Below are positions 10,743-23,622 of a DNA stretch of 64,000 bases, piece by piece. This DNA comes from Rhexocercosporidium sp. MPI-PUGE-AT-0058 (Eukaryota > Ascomycota > Leotiomycetes > Helotiales): positions 496,001 through 560,000 of the forward strand of contig JAGTJL010000002.1 in assembly GCA_020746875.1 (NCBI GenBank), read 5' to 3'. The position numbers and the translations under genes are program-made. The notes under the pieces were generated by a model. That model searched no databases. It had not been told where the DNA came from and saw only the letters and a list, made by a program, of their open reading frames with translations. Position 1 is the stretch's first letter. Every line of letters begins with the position of its first letter.

Positions 10743-13603
10743 TTATGCCTTTGTCCTTGTGCTTGATATTACGAAGTCTAACGCGGACCTGAGAAGGGCA
10801 AGGCAAAAGAAGGCTGGAAAATGCCTGAAATGTGCCTCAAATGTATACCACAGCGGATCTGTTTTACCATCGGGATTGAGGGAGCGCTGGCGTTGTTTGG
10901 TTTTGGTTGTCTAATCTTGGTTTGTCAGCTCAGGTTTTGGTTGCGCTGGGCAGCGCTTGGGCTGTTTGGTTTCTGGATTTGGATGACAGCAAAGCGCGTA
11001 AAGCATGCAAGCGAGCGATATTGTATATGAAAGAAACGATGTGCCAGAACAAACGAAATTCAATTGAAAATCATAAGCCTTTCTTTCCTGGGGGGAAAGG
11101 GGTAAAGGGAAGTAAATATTCGTGCGCGGACTTTGAGACTAATTAATTGCGCTTTGAAGTTGCGGATGTAGAGAAATAATCAATTATTTCGGTGCGTATG
11201 GTACTTGATGATTAGTCAATCAGTCAATCAGTCTGTCTGTCTCTCTCGCTTGTCTCTATTTACTCCGTCTCTTTTCGTTCTTTTCGTCTACCAACCCCTA
11301 TGTCCACGAAAAGTGGACCCGCTCTCCCTCGCTACACACTACCACGGCAAAGTCGAAAGGGATATTCGATTCTTTTGCTATGAAAAGTTGGGGGGGTGGA
11401 AGGGGTGGGTTCGGGGATTGGGATGGATTATGTAAGGAGTAAGGAGAGGGTGATGGGGGAGTGAAAAGGGGGATCTAGGGGGTGGGAAGGGGGGTTTTGG
11501 ATTGGGATTGGGGTTTGGATGTGGGAGGATGTAGTGGACGAGAAGGGGTGGGATTGGCGTCTTTTTGAGAATGTAAGGGGAGAAGATGGGTTGTTTATGC
11601 TGTTGGTGAGGATTTTTGTTTTGACTGGGGGGTTGAAGACTGTTTTGGTGAGAGGAAGCGTCGCCACGCTACAGTCACCGTCAACTCATATCCGTCCAAG
11701 CGAGGCTTTACACTTGCTAGTTTCACCTCATTATGAGTAATCTATAGTAAAAACCTGCTATAAACATACTAATTAGATCGTGAAGTATAATTTGGTAGAC
11801 TTAAGACGTGTTTTAAGTATTATGTGGGTAACTAGTGGTAGGGCAAAGGTAAGGGTGCGCGCAAAACGCGACTTTACCCTCAAAATATGACATGAAAATA
11901 ACACGGTATGCTTTGACTAATAAATTATCTATATCCCTCACTATTTAAACCAAAGTAAAATTACACAAAGGCTTCGGATTTGGGTGGGGTTCGGCTAATA
12001 GACAGATATCAGTTGACTAGTACTGTACGTGGGTGGGCAGAGAGTGGGATTTGGTATTGGAGTTTGGGATTGGGGGTGAAGAGGAGGCAAAGAACCGAGG
12101 GGTTTGAGCTGAGAGTGTAGTGGCGGAATAGTTGAGGGTCTTGGGTAGGGGTTGATTGGGAAAGCGGAGTGGAGATCGAAAATGAAAAGTGTGAGGGATT
12201 GTCTGCCCTAATTTTCTGAACTTTCCTTATTCCAACGTGGGAAGTATTTCAAAAACAGTTATTTATGGTTTGGTAACCGGGTTAAACTGATATATAGGGA
12301 TTTAAAGAACGTTTCAAGTAGCCAGGGGCAAACATGAGTGGACGTTTGGACTGCGCGAGTGAAGAGGATATTTTGTTTTCGAGATACATTGATACAGTAC
12401 GCTGCGCGAGCTGCGGAAAAGGAAAGATTGTGTGCTATACGAACCTGCTTAGATCAAATCAATGATTCATCATCAAATCCAAGCCATATCGATGACGAAA
12501 TGCTTCCGGCAACTCTGCTTCACACCTCTGCGCTACATGAGAGATATTTATGATCAAGATAATCAATCCAATGGAGTGCGCTATAAGGGCTTCTGAAACC
12601 CGGATTTCAACCAGAGATTTGAGCCACCGCCATAAACCGTGTATCTAAGTTCAATAGCTCCTTACAGGCCGGCTACTGACCCCATTGTGTCATGGAAATC
12701 CTTGCCTCCTCTCTCCAAAGGACTATAGGGTTTAATCCCCGCGGTGCGTAGAGGACGTAGGGTTTCATTAGTACCGAGATCTATCCACATAACTTATGAG
12801 ACTGTGTAGAGTCGTTCCATGCTGCCAAGGACTACAGTAGCTCGGGGCACAGTCGATATATTGTCCCGACATTAGTCGTAGACTGCATGAGCCACGAACC
12901 TTCGAGCACGGAGTGCCTCTACGGCCTAGGCAAACGCTCATCCTTCCTTGAGACTGGAATACGGACAATTATGCCAGACAGTTAAATGAATTAAGCATGT
13001 TGCTTCTACTGCGCCAAGGTGCAGATTAGATCATAGTGTGCTGTAAGACTGCCATGCACTACTAATGAGACCATTTTCCCACTGTGGCATTCCTTACCAA
13101 ATGGGCTTGCGGTGTGCTGTTCGCGAAAACCCATACTCTGATAGTGAGAAAATGCGTGTTCCGGAAGGACCTGAAGTGGCAGAATCATGTCGTGCGTAAT
13201 TCCAGCAGCCCCTCTTACGAAGTCCGTACCCCCCTCCAGAATATAGCTAGATCAGTGGGGTTTGTGGTATTGTTAAGGAACAAGTGTCTGAAAGGTACAT
13301 AAAGATGACCACCGCTCTTTAGAATTTTAGGGATCACCTGATTCCGAAGCCAGCTGGGAAGGACAGTACTGTACCTGTTGAAAGACAGCTCAGCAAAGTA
13401 GACGAAGGCGGAATTTGATGGAACGGAAGGTTTGGCACAATGTATAAGTCCCGTTAAAGGTAGATACAAAACGCAGCTATGCCCGAGTATTTGCCGATGT
13501 ATGAACTTGGAATTGTCGATACCACAAGACAACCATCCCATGCAGAATACCAGCAGCTCGAGCGACAAGTGCACATCCTTAGCATCGGACTTGAATACAC
13601 ACG
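10743..13603. other. intergenic region with AT-rich block
   Basis: No gene is supported in 2.9 kb. G-rich low-complexity sequence occurs at about 11380-11640 and again at 12030-12180. Between them, about 11730-11960 is clearly more AT rich, which could be an old insertion, although I see no terminal repeats. The remainder contains only short unconvincing open frames. Confidence 0.55.
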
Positions 13604-16465
13604 CTACTCACTTGCATTCGATCGGTCATCGTCCGACTCATTGTCGCTCTCCGTGTCACTATAGTCCCTCCGTGCAATTCCAATCAGCCTCAAAACACCG
13701 TAGCTGAACAAGACTACCAGAAGCGGCAGAACCAAAACAGCCATAAGTGCGGCCTTGACCCCCGAAGCCGTATCTGTCGACCAAAGAACAGCTATTGGAA
13801 CCAGAAATACACAAGCACCCGAGAACCACAAAAGCAAGGAGAAGAATGTCGAGTGCTGTTCTGCTTTAAACAGCTCAAGCTCTGATCTCAGTAATCTTGG
13901 AAGCCCGGACCTAACTCTGTGGTCTCCGGATCTCCAGAAGACAACGATCACGACGACCGAAACGGAAGATACACATGCGATTGTAACAGTGACCTCTATT
14001 CCCTGGTTGAGCTGACGGGTCCAGAGAACGGAGAGCGGTATGGCGCAGATGAGCACAATGCATGAGAGTGGCTTGAGGATAATTCCGAGAGGTGAAAGGA
14101 AGAACCACGCGAGCTTGTACGTAAAAGATACTGTTGCTATAATTGCGCGGCCAGTGCGGGAAAAGTAATACTGTATCGCAAACCAAAGCACCTGGAAAAA
14201 ACATTCCAAAAACAGGGTCGTTGAAATGTACCCTCCCTGTATTGGTTTATGCTTCGCATCGGCGTAGAGTTTGATAGTCTCCTTCGAGTAGTGTTTGATG
14301 GATCGGAGCCAGGAACTTCGAATGGCGAGCCTGACGCCGTAGGAGAAACTGCTCAAAGTGATTGCGAGGATGACAAATGTGGACAGGGGAACGGGGTTCG
14401 CGAACTGGTCGATTTGCATTCCGAAAAGCGTCGCTGCAAACGTGAGAGGGATGAAAAGGAAGGCGAGTTCCGTGAGGCGAGTGATGCTTTGCGCTTCGGC
14501 TATGGAGCGGCGACTGTCTAGGAGAGCCATGTTGGATGTTAGAGATGACGAGACGGCTTGAAGTCTTTGTATCATCTTGTCGATTCCGTCTAGACATTTC
14601 TGTAGATCTGGATTATTGTGGACGGCGTTGTCTGAGCGCTGGCTAGGTAAGAAATTAAAGAACCCAGTTATCGAACGCTTCATCTCAGGGAGTTCGAGCT
14701 GGGCACGAGTCAGTATTTGCCTCCATCTTGTAAGCCGTTCTTCCATCTTTGTGTCGTCTAACATGTCTTCATTGATGTCGTCGAGGATATTGTGTAACAT
14801 CTTCATGAATTCCAAGAAGTCCCTCTGGATAATCTCAAAAAGCGGGTTGATGAGAACAAAATGGGTTTCAAATTCAGCGTACTCTCCATCTTCAAGGTAG
14901 TCGTTGAAGGTCGATAAAGTAGATCTCGTCTCGAATAGCTGGCTTCGCAGTTTCTCTAAAAGAGGTGGTGACTTCAATGCATCTTCCAGACTTATGTCTG
15001 GTGGAACTCTGGAGCCTATATGCTCAATCACTGGTTGTAGTTCGATTTGAGAAACAACCTTGTTAGGGTGACGCCGTTGTTGATTGCCACCACGTCGCAG
15101 TAAACCCAATAGCCATTCAGGTACGAATCTAGATCGCCGCTTCGGTTCAAGACGCCGCTTGGAATTCAAAACAGCAGAATGAACCAACCGAGAGCGTCTC
15201 GAATTTCCAGTACGGCCAGATTCCACATCCGAGCTTGGAATGGGACCAGAGTCGCCGGAAGCCGTTGAAGATTCATCTGAAGAGCTAATGAAGTTGATAG
15301 CGGTTGATCTCGGTTCAACCTGAAAACGAACGGATGAGTCTTTCAAGACGGGTAGTGGGTCTAGTAGTAGAATACCTGTATATTCAAATTAGCAAATGCT
15401 GTTTATGCCGCGAGACGGATATTCCTAACAAAGATCACAATCACCATTAGGCATCTTGCCTTTCCAGATAGAGGCGCGCTCCTCGAAACCGCATCGGCGC
15501 TTTTCATGAATTGATGTATTTGGATCAGTCCATAAGTCCCACTCCGATCGAAAGATGTTGGACTCTATTTCTATTGTCGATCCCCTTGATCTTCCACGGG
15601 TGTACTCCAAACTGCCCACTTCAGGACTCAACAAGTCTTCTAGATCTTTCCTAGAGAATGGGTCCCTTGGCAGTCTCCAAGTTGGCCGGTACCATTTCAT
15701 AGAGATATGGGACTTCTTCATCCCTGCTGTCTTCCAGGAGTGTGCTTCCTTTTCGTTGGACCTCAAACCGCCGTACCCGGAGTTGATCAGGTGTTCCTTA
15801 GCCAGCTGAGTCAGTACATAGTGATCGATAAAAGCCCAGATTTTGCGTCAAATGCATCACATGAGTTCATAAAGTTGACAAAGCAAATTTGGTTACCTCG
15901 AAAAATTCTGGTGAAACCCCGAACCTCACTACCAGAAGTGCCATTATCCATGGATACAAATCCTCGATGATGATTAGCCGCTGGTTAATGTTATTTGGTA
16001 GATTTCTAAGCATCGGAAGCATCGCCATTGAACTATCGCTTGAGATTATGATGTCATCTTTGAATTCGTATGACTTATTGTTTGCACTTCGGTTCTCAGG
16101 CAATGCATAATCCACGAGGAATACTCGGCCAAAGTTGCGCCGTACGGGTTTACGAAGTCTTCCCTGGTACAAGTGATCGAAGAATCCGGCCATGTGAGCA
16201 AATATCCCTTCAAAAGATGTCATGATGTGATCTGCCTCATCAGACCTGGTACTGGTCGTTGAAGTTGCCCCTGGCTCCGAATTTGGGGGGATTGGAGGCA
16301 ACCTTGGCGGCTCCTGGTTTTGCTCGTGTATTGAAGATGATTGAGCAGGCGGACCTGGATCTTAAAGAAACCAGGGAATTAGCACAATTCGGTCAGGAAG
16401 CTTGAGAGAGAAAGTGCACCTGGTAAGGCTGAGCTGCCATGCTCATCATCTCCACCGCTCTCCAT
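13604..16465 (-). CDS. CorA-like multi-span membrane protein
   Basis: This is a fungal CorA-related membrane protein of 880 residues. I read four exons: 16465-16420, 16360-15897, 15805-15445 and 15375-13604, with introns 16361-16419, 15806-15896 and 15376-15444; the frame closes exactly. The first exons encode the cytosolic N-terminal domain common in fungal CorA-like proteins (IIIEDLYPWIMALLVVRFG). A long helical region precedes the CorA-type membrane segment SITRLTELAFLFIPLTFAATLFGMQ. The normally near-invariant GMN signature is GMQ here (about residues 609-611). Several more hydrophobic segments follow (FVILAITLSSFSYGV, VTIACVSSVSVVVIVVFW, LLLWFSGACVFLVPIAVLW, MAVLVLPLLVVLFSYGVL), so the membrane part is larger than the two helices of classical CorA. 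The role in Mg2+ transport is therefore uncertain. The TAG at 13604 sits within a GTGAGT, so a further 3' exon is possible. Confidence 0.83.
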
Positions 16466-16935
16466 CTCTAGTTGGAAGAAGATGGGTTAACTGTGCTAAA
16501 AGGGTTTAGAGCGGGCGGGCGAATGGAATCTCATGTGCGAAAATGGAGTGGACATGTTCCTAGATCAGTGTCAAGACGTTTCCACTCATTTGATGTAGGA
16601 TTAGGTGAATGAAGATGCGGCCGTGTTGTTCAGATCTTGGCGCCACAACACGCTGCATAATGTGGCTTACTCGATCTCCGCTGCGTGAAGACCATCATCA
16701 AGAGTGGGGAAAAGGGCTCAACTCCAGAGCGCAAAATAAATGTTATTGTTGACCTTGACCATTAGAATGCCGCGTTGATCAAAACGAATGATTAATCTAG
16801 CCGAATGCATTGGTAGCAAAAACAGATGAAGTAGAAGTAGCGAAGCAAGTCGTACCACCGCCGACATGTCCAAATTCTCCAGCCCCATAAATGATGTTGA
16901 CGACACCACTTCATTGAGCCCGATATCATGACGTA

Positions 16936-17968
16936 TCAAGTTCTGACCAGAGCACTCATAGCTACGGTAGTGACAGCCACACCAGCTGCTGAGATGAAGT
17001 ATAGTAGCTCCCCTGCCCAGCCAAGCACCATTGCCGCTGGCCCGATCTTTCCTTTGACCGTTCCGTAAGATAGAGCTTCTACCATAGCAGAACCGGTAGC
17101 GCTCGCAACATGTTGCAGTAGAACAGAGATAAAGCAAAAAAGTACACTGATCGCGAGAGACGCAAGGGCAATTTTTATGACTGGTCGTGATGAGTAAGGT
17201 TTAGGGACAGGTCTCTCGGAATCTCCTTCTTCTACGTCGGAAGCATCATCCTGGGACTCCTGCGAGGATGGAAGTGTAGATAGTAGGATTACGGAAATGA
17301 AGGCGAGGACAATGGACGTCAACCTAAAGATAAGAGTTGAGTATGTTGTTAGACGAGAAGCAGAACATTGCGAATGAGTACTTACAATAGTCCAGAATAC
17401 AGCATCTCATCCTTGAAACGCTGCGCTATCCAGATGAGATTCAAGGGGTCTTGTTTGCCACTTTCGATGCCTCCATATAGCTTGATGAGATTTGAAAGAG
17501 TCAAGGCATTGTTCGAGCACATCCACTGGGAATGGACCTGCGAGATACAGATACCGAGGTAGCTGACTCGAACCTCTAAATCGCTATGTGGAGTGGCCAT
17601 AATTGCAAAGGTGGTTGTGATGTTGGGATTCAGCTGGATAGAAGATGCCGCGAGTGATAATTTGGGGTTTGAAACGTATGATAGCGATAGCACATAGACG
17701 TTTTGGAGGTTGTTGGATGATGTACATCCAGCCACCACCATTGCTTGCATCACCATGTTAGTTCTCAAAGTGATGAGACTGAGATGTCGGAAATTATCGA
17801 CGAAATAAAGAATTATGGGTATTACAGAGTAGTACAGTCCCAAAGATAAGAAATATTATGAGTACGTGGTGGTAGCGAAGTGAAGGAAGAAACCCTGCGA
17901 AAGTTAGCAGTTGGAATACATAGTGTAGATGGTTGAACGGACTCACTCATCAAAGTACTGTACGCCAT
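16936..17968 (-). CDS. Fig1-like four-span membrane protein
   Basis: This is a probable member of the fungal Fig1 family, membrane proteins linked to Ca2+ influx and cell fusion during mating. I read four exons: 17968-17947, 17894-17826, 17743-17386 and 17323-16936, with introns 17895-17946, 17744-17825 and 17324-17385. They total 278 residues with the frame intact throughout. Four hydrophobic segments fit the family topology: HVLIIFLIFGTVLLSMVVAG, SIVLAFISVILLSTL, VIKIALASLAISVLFCFISV and the last one around GWAGELLYFISAAGVAVTTV. The extracellular loop after the first segment has AGCTSSNNLQNVYVLSLSY, and VSYLGICIS followed by WMC precedes the second, as in Fig1 proteins. An acidic stretch (ESQDDASDVEEGDSERP) lies between segments 2 and 3. 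The first two exons are short and rest only on splice signals and hydrophobicity. The family call is from recognition, not alignment. Confidence 0.78.
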
Positions 17969-19881
17969 GATGATATGTATACTTCCAGAGCCACAAGGGT
18001 ATGCCCAAGCGTCATCTGTCTGAGCAGTTGCTATAGCTTATGGAGAACTCGGTGAAGTTGAAGGCTGAACAGCTGCCAGCTGCAACATTACCTAAGCAAC
18101 ATGGTGCTGAATGCCATATGCGGGGTTCGAATGATGTCTCAAGCACACCATAAATCTTTAAGGCACACATCGATCGTGCCATCATTGACCAAAATCGCTT
18201 TTCTTTTGTCACTGATTATGACCACCATATGAAGTCGTGGCAATATGGTGTGGTCTGTGCACTAGCTCCCGGTGAAGCTATTCACAACGCGTTAAAAAGA
18301 CATGTTTTGCAAACGAATTGTCTACGCCCTTGTTTCTCGGTATTATTGCCATCAAGATAGTAAGAAAATCTAGGAAAGGGCAAAGATCCCACGGTAAACT
18401 CGATAGAATATCATCAAGCCAGAGCAAAAGCTCAACACAGAAGACGAAATCTGGTGTCGCAATCTACATCAATGATAACACACCTCCACCAGAAACGGGA
18501 ATCGGAACACCTTCGAAGGAGACGCAAAAGCTCTCGCTAGCTCCAGCGATCATGGAGGATCTAGCGATAAAGAGGAGATGAATACCGAAGCTGCGCAGTT
18601 AGAGCTCATGCGGTCATAGGCAGATTGCGGGATTAAGATGATTATCATGGAAGCGGAAGCTGAAGGCTACGCAGGCGACAGAGATGAAGGAAATTTACTT
18701 GATTCTAGGCAATTACTTAACTGACTGGTACAGATATGGAGAAATTGCTGCCGAGCGAGGTAGCACTCCAAGCCGAAGCCCTCAATTCTCGATCCAAGAA
18801 CGACACAACCCCCACAAACACTGGTGTCCAAAACATATCAACATAATGGTCACGCAGTTGCTCCCCATGGCTAGAACGGAACTCCTTAATACTACGACCT
18901 TGGTAGAGCCCAATATAAGCCGATGTACACACATCAAGGTAGCGGCAATACCCACCTGATTCAATGCCACCCCAACCCCCAATCCACCCCTACGCCCCGG
19001 CAACATACCTGGAAAGCCTTTCACAGTAGCACGATCTCCCAGTCGTCTAGTTTCACACCTATGCCTCGACAGCCACTTACTCCTGCTTCCAACAATGTTC
19101 AAGCACCGACGCCGAGTGCCACAGATAAGGCAGCAGAGCATGGTTTTGTTCTTCCTCTAGGTCAATATCTATCGTAACATGAATTAGAACACCGTTATGG
19201 ACAAGCACAGGAGGGGTTTCAGGGTGAAGAATCTTGCAAGCTTGCCTGCTTAGACTGGGTGACGACGAGCAAAATGGACAACCCGCCTTCGATCGTGCTT
19301 AGACAGTAATATACATTACAACAGGCAAGAGGTTGACGATACTTGGTAAGGACTGCCAGCTACGAAGCGCCAACATGTTGAAATGTTGGCCTTTGCATGC
19401 AGATATCGAGCTGTGGTTCCAGCCCCTTTCCGCGAGAGTTCTCCGGTAACCCTTCCTCTTCCTTTCATGTCTCTTGAAGCCCAATATTTCAACCTCTTCG
19501 AATGAAAGTTGGTGAATTACCCCTATACCATGCGCAAAAGATCGGCTTAGCTTAGGGAACTTGGCTTTGTTGAACCTGTCTGTCACGCTCTGGGTTTCAC
19601 CGGAGAATAGCATGTTGCTTGCAGGACTGCATACAGTAAGTTGGCTATTGTCAGGTGAAGTGCAATTGAAACCAAAGCCAGGTTCTTAGAATTGAAACTC
19701 AAATCTCCTGAAGGGGTAAAAGCCACAAGTGAGCTAATTTTAACTTGCAAGGTATTGGTTGTATTGACATTATATTTAGACCAAAGATCTACACTGGGGG
19801 GCGCAAGTCGAAGATTTCCAGAGGCATCCTGAGACTCTCCCCTCTGGGTGGCCACACACTTGAATCAAATTCGAATCACCT
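17969..19881. other. intergenic region, possible gene fragments
   Basis: No intact gene is supported. On the plus strand, about 18318-18581 reads like low-complexity coding sequence (S/K-rich, then INDNTPPPETGIGTPSKE), and a proline/threonine-rich frame lies at 18923-19177, but they do not join into one protein. They could be remains of a decayed gene. The right end likely includes the 3' untranslated region of the neighbouring surface protein. Confidence 0.4.
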
Positions 19882-20774
19882 TCACTGCAGCTCTGATCTC
19901 TCATACTGTTTTGAAGCTGGTGGTGCCAACCCTGATGTCCATTGTCCGCTTTGAGCCACGTATGGAGGACTTTCGATATACATCTGCTCCGGGTGCGTCT
20001 GCTCTGGTGCAGCCTTCTTGCGTTTGAAGAACCAGTATCCGACCCCGAACCCAGCAATGAGGCCAATAACTCCAACACCAATACCAACTCCAAGTCCAGT
20101 CTTCGTAGACGCCGATAGCCCTTTGTTCGATTCTCCGAGACCTGAAGAAATTGTAGAGGTTGGCAGAGATGAGTTGTCGGTAACAGTAGCCACTGTGCTA
20201 GAGCCGGATGATGTTGTGGCCGTGATGCTATTGGCACGAGAAGAAGTCGGACTTGGTAGAGGGGTCTGAGTCGAGCCAGAAGATGTCACCGCGTTGCTAG
20301 TGAAGTTCACTTCTTGACTGAGTGTCGATACCTTGGTGGCTCCTGATTCCACAATGCCAAAATAGAACGTCGGGGAGAATTTCAAATCGAAATTAGGATT
20401 TCCGCCTGTTCCACTGAAGTCAACTTTCCACAAGAACTCTGTCGTGCTTTGCAAGCCACCTTTAAGGTAGAATTAGCCAATGCTCTGAAAATTGAGCTCG
20501 ATGGAGGTCTGAAAGCATGGTACGCACGCGAATTAGGAAGATACTGAAGCTCTGAGGAATTTCCATTTGGTAGAATCTGGTGGATAAACAGATCGAGATT
20601 TCGCCCCTTCGTACTCCATACCAAATTCAATGAAGACCCGACTATGAACGATCCTGCCACTCTCGCTGGGTTGGTCGCTGGAGGTGGGTTCACGAATACA
20701 TTCGTCTGCGATTGTCCTAACACTGTGGCAGCTAACTGGGCGATACAAAGAAGTGTTGCAACAACGGCTTGCAT
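19882..20774 (-). CDS. single-pass cell-surface protein with signal peptide and S/T-rich stalk
   Basis: This is an uncharacterised type I membrane protein of 271 residues, a layout common in filamentous ascomycetes. I read two exons, 20774-20524 and 20446-19882, with a 77-base intron at 20447-20523. The ATG at 20774 opens straight into a signal peptide (MQAVVATLLCIAQLAATVLG). The ectodomain (about residues 20-130) has a beta-rich look (SLNLVWSTKGRNLDLFI, FLWKVDFSG). A serine/threonine-rich stretch around 135-190, likely O-glycosylated, leads to one membrane helix near 195-220 (GLGVGIGVGVIGLIAGFGVG) with a basic FKRKK stop-transfer and a short cytoplasmic tail. The architecture resembles wall-stress sensors, but it has no visible WSC cysteine pattern. 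Function is unknown. Confidence 0.8.
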
Positions 20775-21942
20775 CTTTGCGGTAACCGGCAAGAACCGTG
20801 ACCGTGGTGGTTCTCTTCGATGTTCAACTTGAGAAACGTTGAGAGGAAGGGGGTAAAGTTCTGTACGTGGCTGAGCAAGAAAATTTCTTTGTTGGCATTA
20901 AAGAGCATGCTGATCATGTGGATCACCTGCAAATCCCGATGATAGCTGGCGTTTAGCTGACGGGATATCTAGCACGGTAGCTATGACAAGCAAGATTCGA
21001 CAAAATAAAATCAGACTTTGATCAGCGCGAGAAGGCCTCGCATGTACAGATGAAGCCCCAAGTCATTCTCGAAGGATTGGACGCCCTGTACCAACACGGA
21101 TATGAGCAGAGCAACCCTCAGAGTGAGTATGGGCTGGGCATGCATCGGAAACGATGCGTCGTCGTTCTCATACGAATGTGACAGGGCTACGGCGGCATAA
21201 CCACTGTACTGGGTACGCTAAGCTCTTTCTTAGGATAACAGAGCCATTGGGCTACCCCTGCCTCGAGGCAAGAATACAAATTGAGGTTTAAACTTTGAGG
21301 TACCCCTGCTTATCTCAGAGCTGAAAGAGAACTTGCGTTCGGATTCCTAACTGTTCTCATTGCAAGCCTGGACACGAAGCGGGAATGTTACCATATCCCT
21401 TCCGTTAGGCACTTCTAAGTGAATTTCACGAGCCGTTCATTGGAACTGCACAGCTGCCAGAACTTACCTACCAGAACGAGGCACAACCATGGAACATTAT
21501 ATATTACATTGAGCACAATCTACATTATATTAATATTTTTGATCGACAACGACATTTCATCGAGTTCAAATAGCTTCGTTCATGTTCATACTCGGTCGGC
21601 ATCGCTCGGTAATTTAATGCAGAGCCTCGAGACCGAGCCGAGGATGTACTTGAGTTTGCCAAGTGTCATGGCCGCCCCCTTTTCAATTTCAACATTAGTT
21701 GATGTTGGTTCAGATCAGGGTAATATGTTGGTTGCTCTGGATGCCTCAGGTCCCGACCATCCGAGTTTGGTGGCACAGCGCTAAATGCCTAAGCGGAAGC
21801 TATTCATTGGACCAATTGAACAGGGGCATCATCCGTTACTGACCACCCTTTGCAGGCAATGTAGCTGGTCATACGAGGTTGCAGCCGCACGGTGACACAA
21901 ATAGCCCTCAGCGTTAAAAGGGGCTACGACGGCGGAGAATAA
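20775..21942. other. divergent intergenic region
   Basis: This 1.2-kb stretch separates the divergent surface-protein and glycosyltransferase genes and should hold both promoters. An open frame near 21419-21784 has no recognisable domain, and I do not call it a gene. Confidence 0.55.
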
Positions 21943-23622
21943 ATGTTATTAATATTTACAAAATGTTCTCAGGTTCATTCCATCGCCATCAGTCGTTTTT
22001 TCCTCCCCGAGTCTTTTTTCGCGTGGAACGTTTACACCAAGTATCTGGTGTACCACTCATCGATGTACTCGATGTTATCGTTAACAACAAAGCCAATTTT
22101 TCGCTCAACAACTCTACGTTTACTTTTTGGGACGGTCATTCTGTATCTGGGTGTTACACAATTTGCATTGTCCGAGGAGCACTGGCAAATTGTTCCAGGA
22201 CCTCGAAAGCTCACGACGACCAACAACAATCAGAGTCCCTTCTGTAGCAATTTGACAGGCTTTGATCGCATCGCTGTCACGGTCAAAACGGGGGCCACAG
22301 AAGCAGCCGAGAAAGTTCCTGTTCAGCTCAGAACGTCTCTACGATGCGTACCCATTGCGAATATCCTGTGGTTCTCAGATATGAATCAAGATATCGGGGA
22401 CCATAGATTGCATGATGCGCTTGACACGATAGAACCAGCAGTGAAAGATGGAAATCCGGACTTCAATATTTACCGCAAGCAGCAAGAGCTACAAGATCCG
22501 GTTTTGATCGCAGCTCAATTAAGAGACATGAAAGACCCTCGCGACCCCGAAAACTTGGCCGCATGGAAGCTTGACAAGTAGTGAGTGATCTCCGAGTTCT
22601 TTCCTTTCTTACCAGATTCTCCCAGGATGATTGGTCCCTCCGTCTTTATTTTCAGATATCCTGCCAGTCCCTTCGATCGTACCAGCACTCCTAATATTTT
22701 GCTACGAGGGCGATGCTGACTCCGAGCTGCTCTCTAGCAAAAACATCCACATTGTGGAGAAGAGCTGGGCACTGAAACCAGAAATGGACTGGTATCTTCA
22801 TATTGACGCAGATACATATCTGATATGGTCAAGTTTATTATCATGGCTGCCAACACTGGATCCTACCAAAAGAAAGTTTATAGGCTCCAAAGCTTACGAT
22901 GGCAAGCAAGCTTTTGCACATGGAGGAAGTGGACTTCTTCTCTCCAAAGAAGCATCGCACGATCTTGTCGTTGTGCACAATGGGACAGCAGCGCGCTGGG
23001 ATTCCCAGATGGAAACGATTTACTACGGAGACTCCCTACTGGCTCGAGCATTGCAAGAATATGGTATTTCCGTCACAAACTCTTTTCCCATGTTCAACGG
23101 GGAAACTCCATCTACACTATGGTTCCATGCCGGAGTTTGGTGCATGCCAATCGTTACATTGCATCACATTTCCGCCTCCGAGTCGGAGCAGTTGAAGGCA
23201 TTTGAGGAGAGAAGACCTGATCAAAATGTATGTCAATACATCGAAACTCCTGGGATATCACACTAACACGGTACTCTCAGGCTCCATTACTGTATTCAGA
23301 ACTGTTTAGAGACTGGGTCTTCGACATGATTCCAGATCATGATCTTGAAGATTGGGATAACAGATCCGAGGGATCGACTGTGCCCAGTATTGCTTCTGCA
23401 GAAGACTGCAAGAAGGCATGTGGAAAACAGCCTGACTGTATGCAAAGTTTGTATAAGGAAAACAAGTGTGTGCTGGGTAAAGGTGGAGAAATCGTATTTG
23501 GTACGAGACACGAGGCTCGGGATGGTGAGGGAAGGTGGCAAAGTAGCTGGAACAAGACGAGGATCGCGGATTGGGTTTCGAGGCAATCACAATGCAAGAC
23601 GCTAACATGGCCGGAGCCTTAG
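21943..23622 (+). CDS. GT31-like glycosyltransferase with C-terminal PAN/apple-like cysteine region
   Basis: This is a type II membrane glycosyltransferase resembling fungal beta-1,3-galactosyl/fringe-like (GT31) enzymes, expected in the Golgi. I read three exons: 21943-22580, 22738-23227 and 23281-23622, with introns 22581-22737 and 23228-23280, giving 489 residues. The first intron ends at CTCTCTAG, which restores LDKYKNIHIVEKSWALKP. A membrane anchor lies near STTLRLLFGTVILYLGVTQ. The metal-binding DxD is IDADTYLIW (D236-A-D238), followed by GGSGLLLSKEA and the acidic GDSLLARAL motif. The last ~75 residues hold DCKKACGKQPDCMQS and ENKCVLG, a PAN/apple-like cysteine pattern seen in several fungal GT31-like proteins. 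In-frame ATGs at 22063 and 22072 give a shorter cytoplasmic tail and may be the true start. The sugar donor and acceptor are unknown. Confidence 0.87.

Noticed and set aside
18121..18135. GGTTCGAAT word resembling a tRNA box B
   Set aside because: No matching box A or cloverleaf stems could be found around it.
18318..19177. Possible gene on the plus strand between Fig1-like and surface-protein genes
   Set aside because: Segments look partly coding, but I could not connect them by splice sites and no domain is visible; kept only as a note on the gap.
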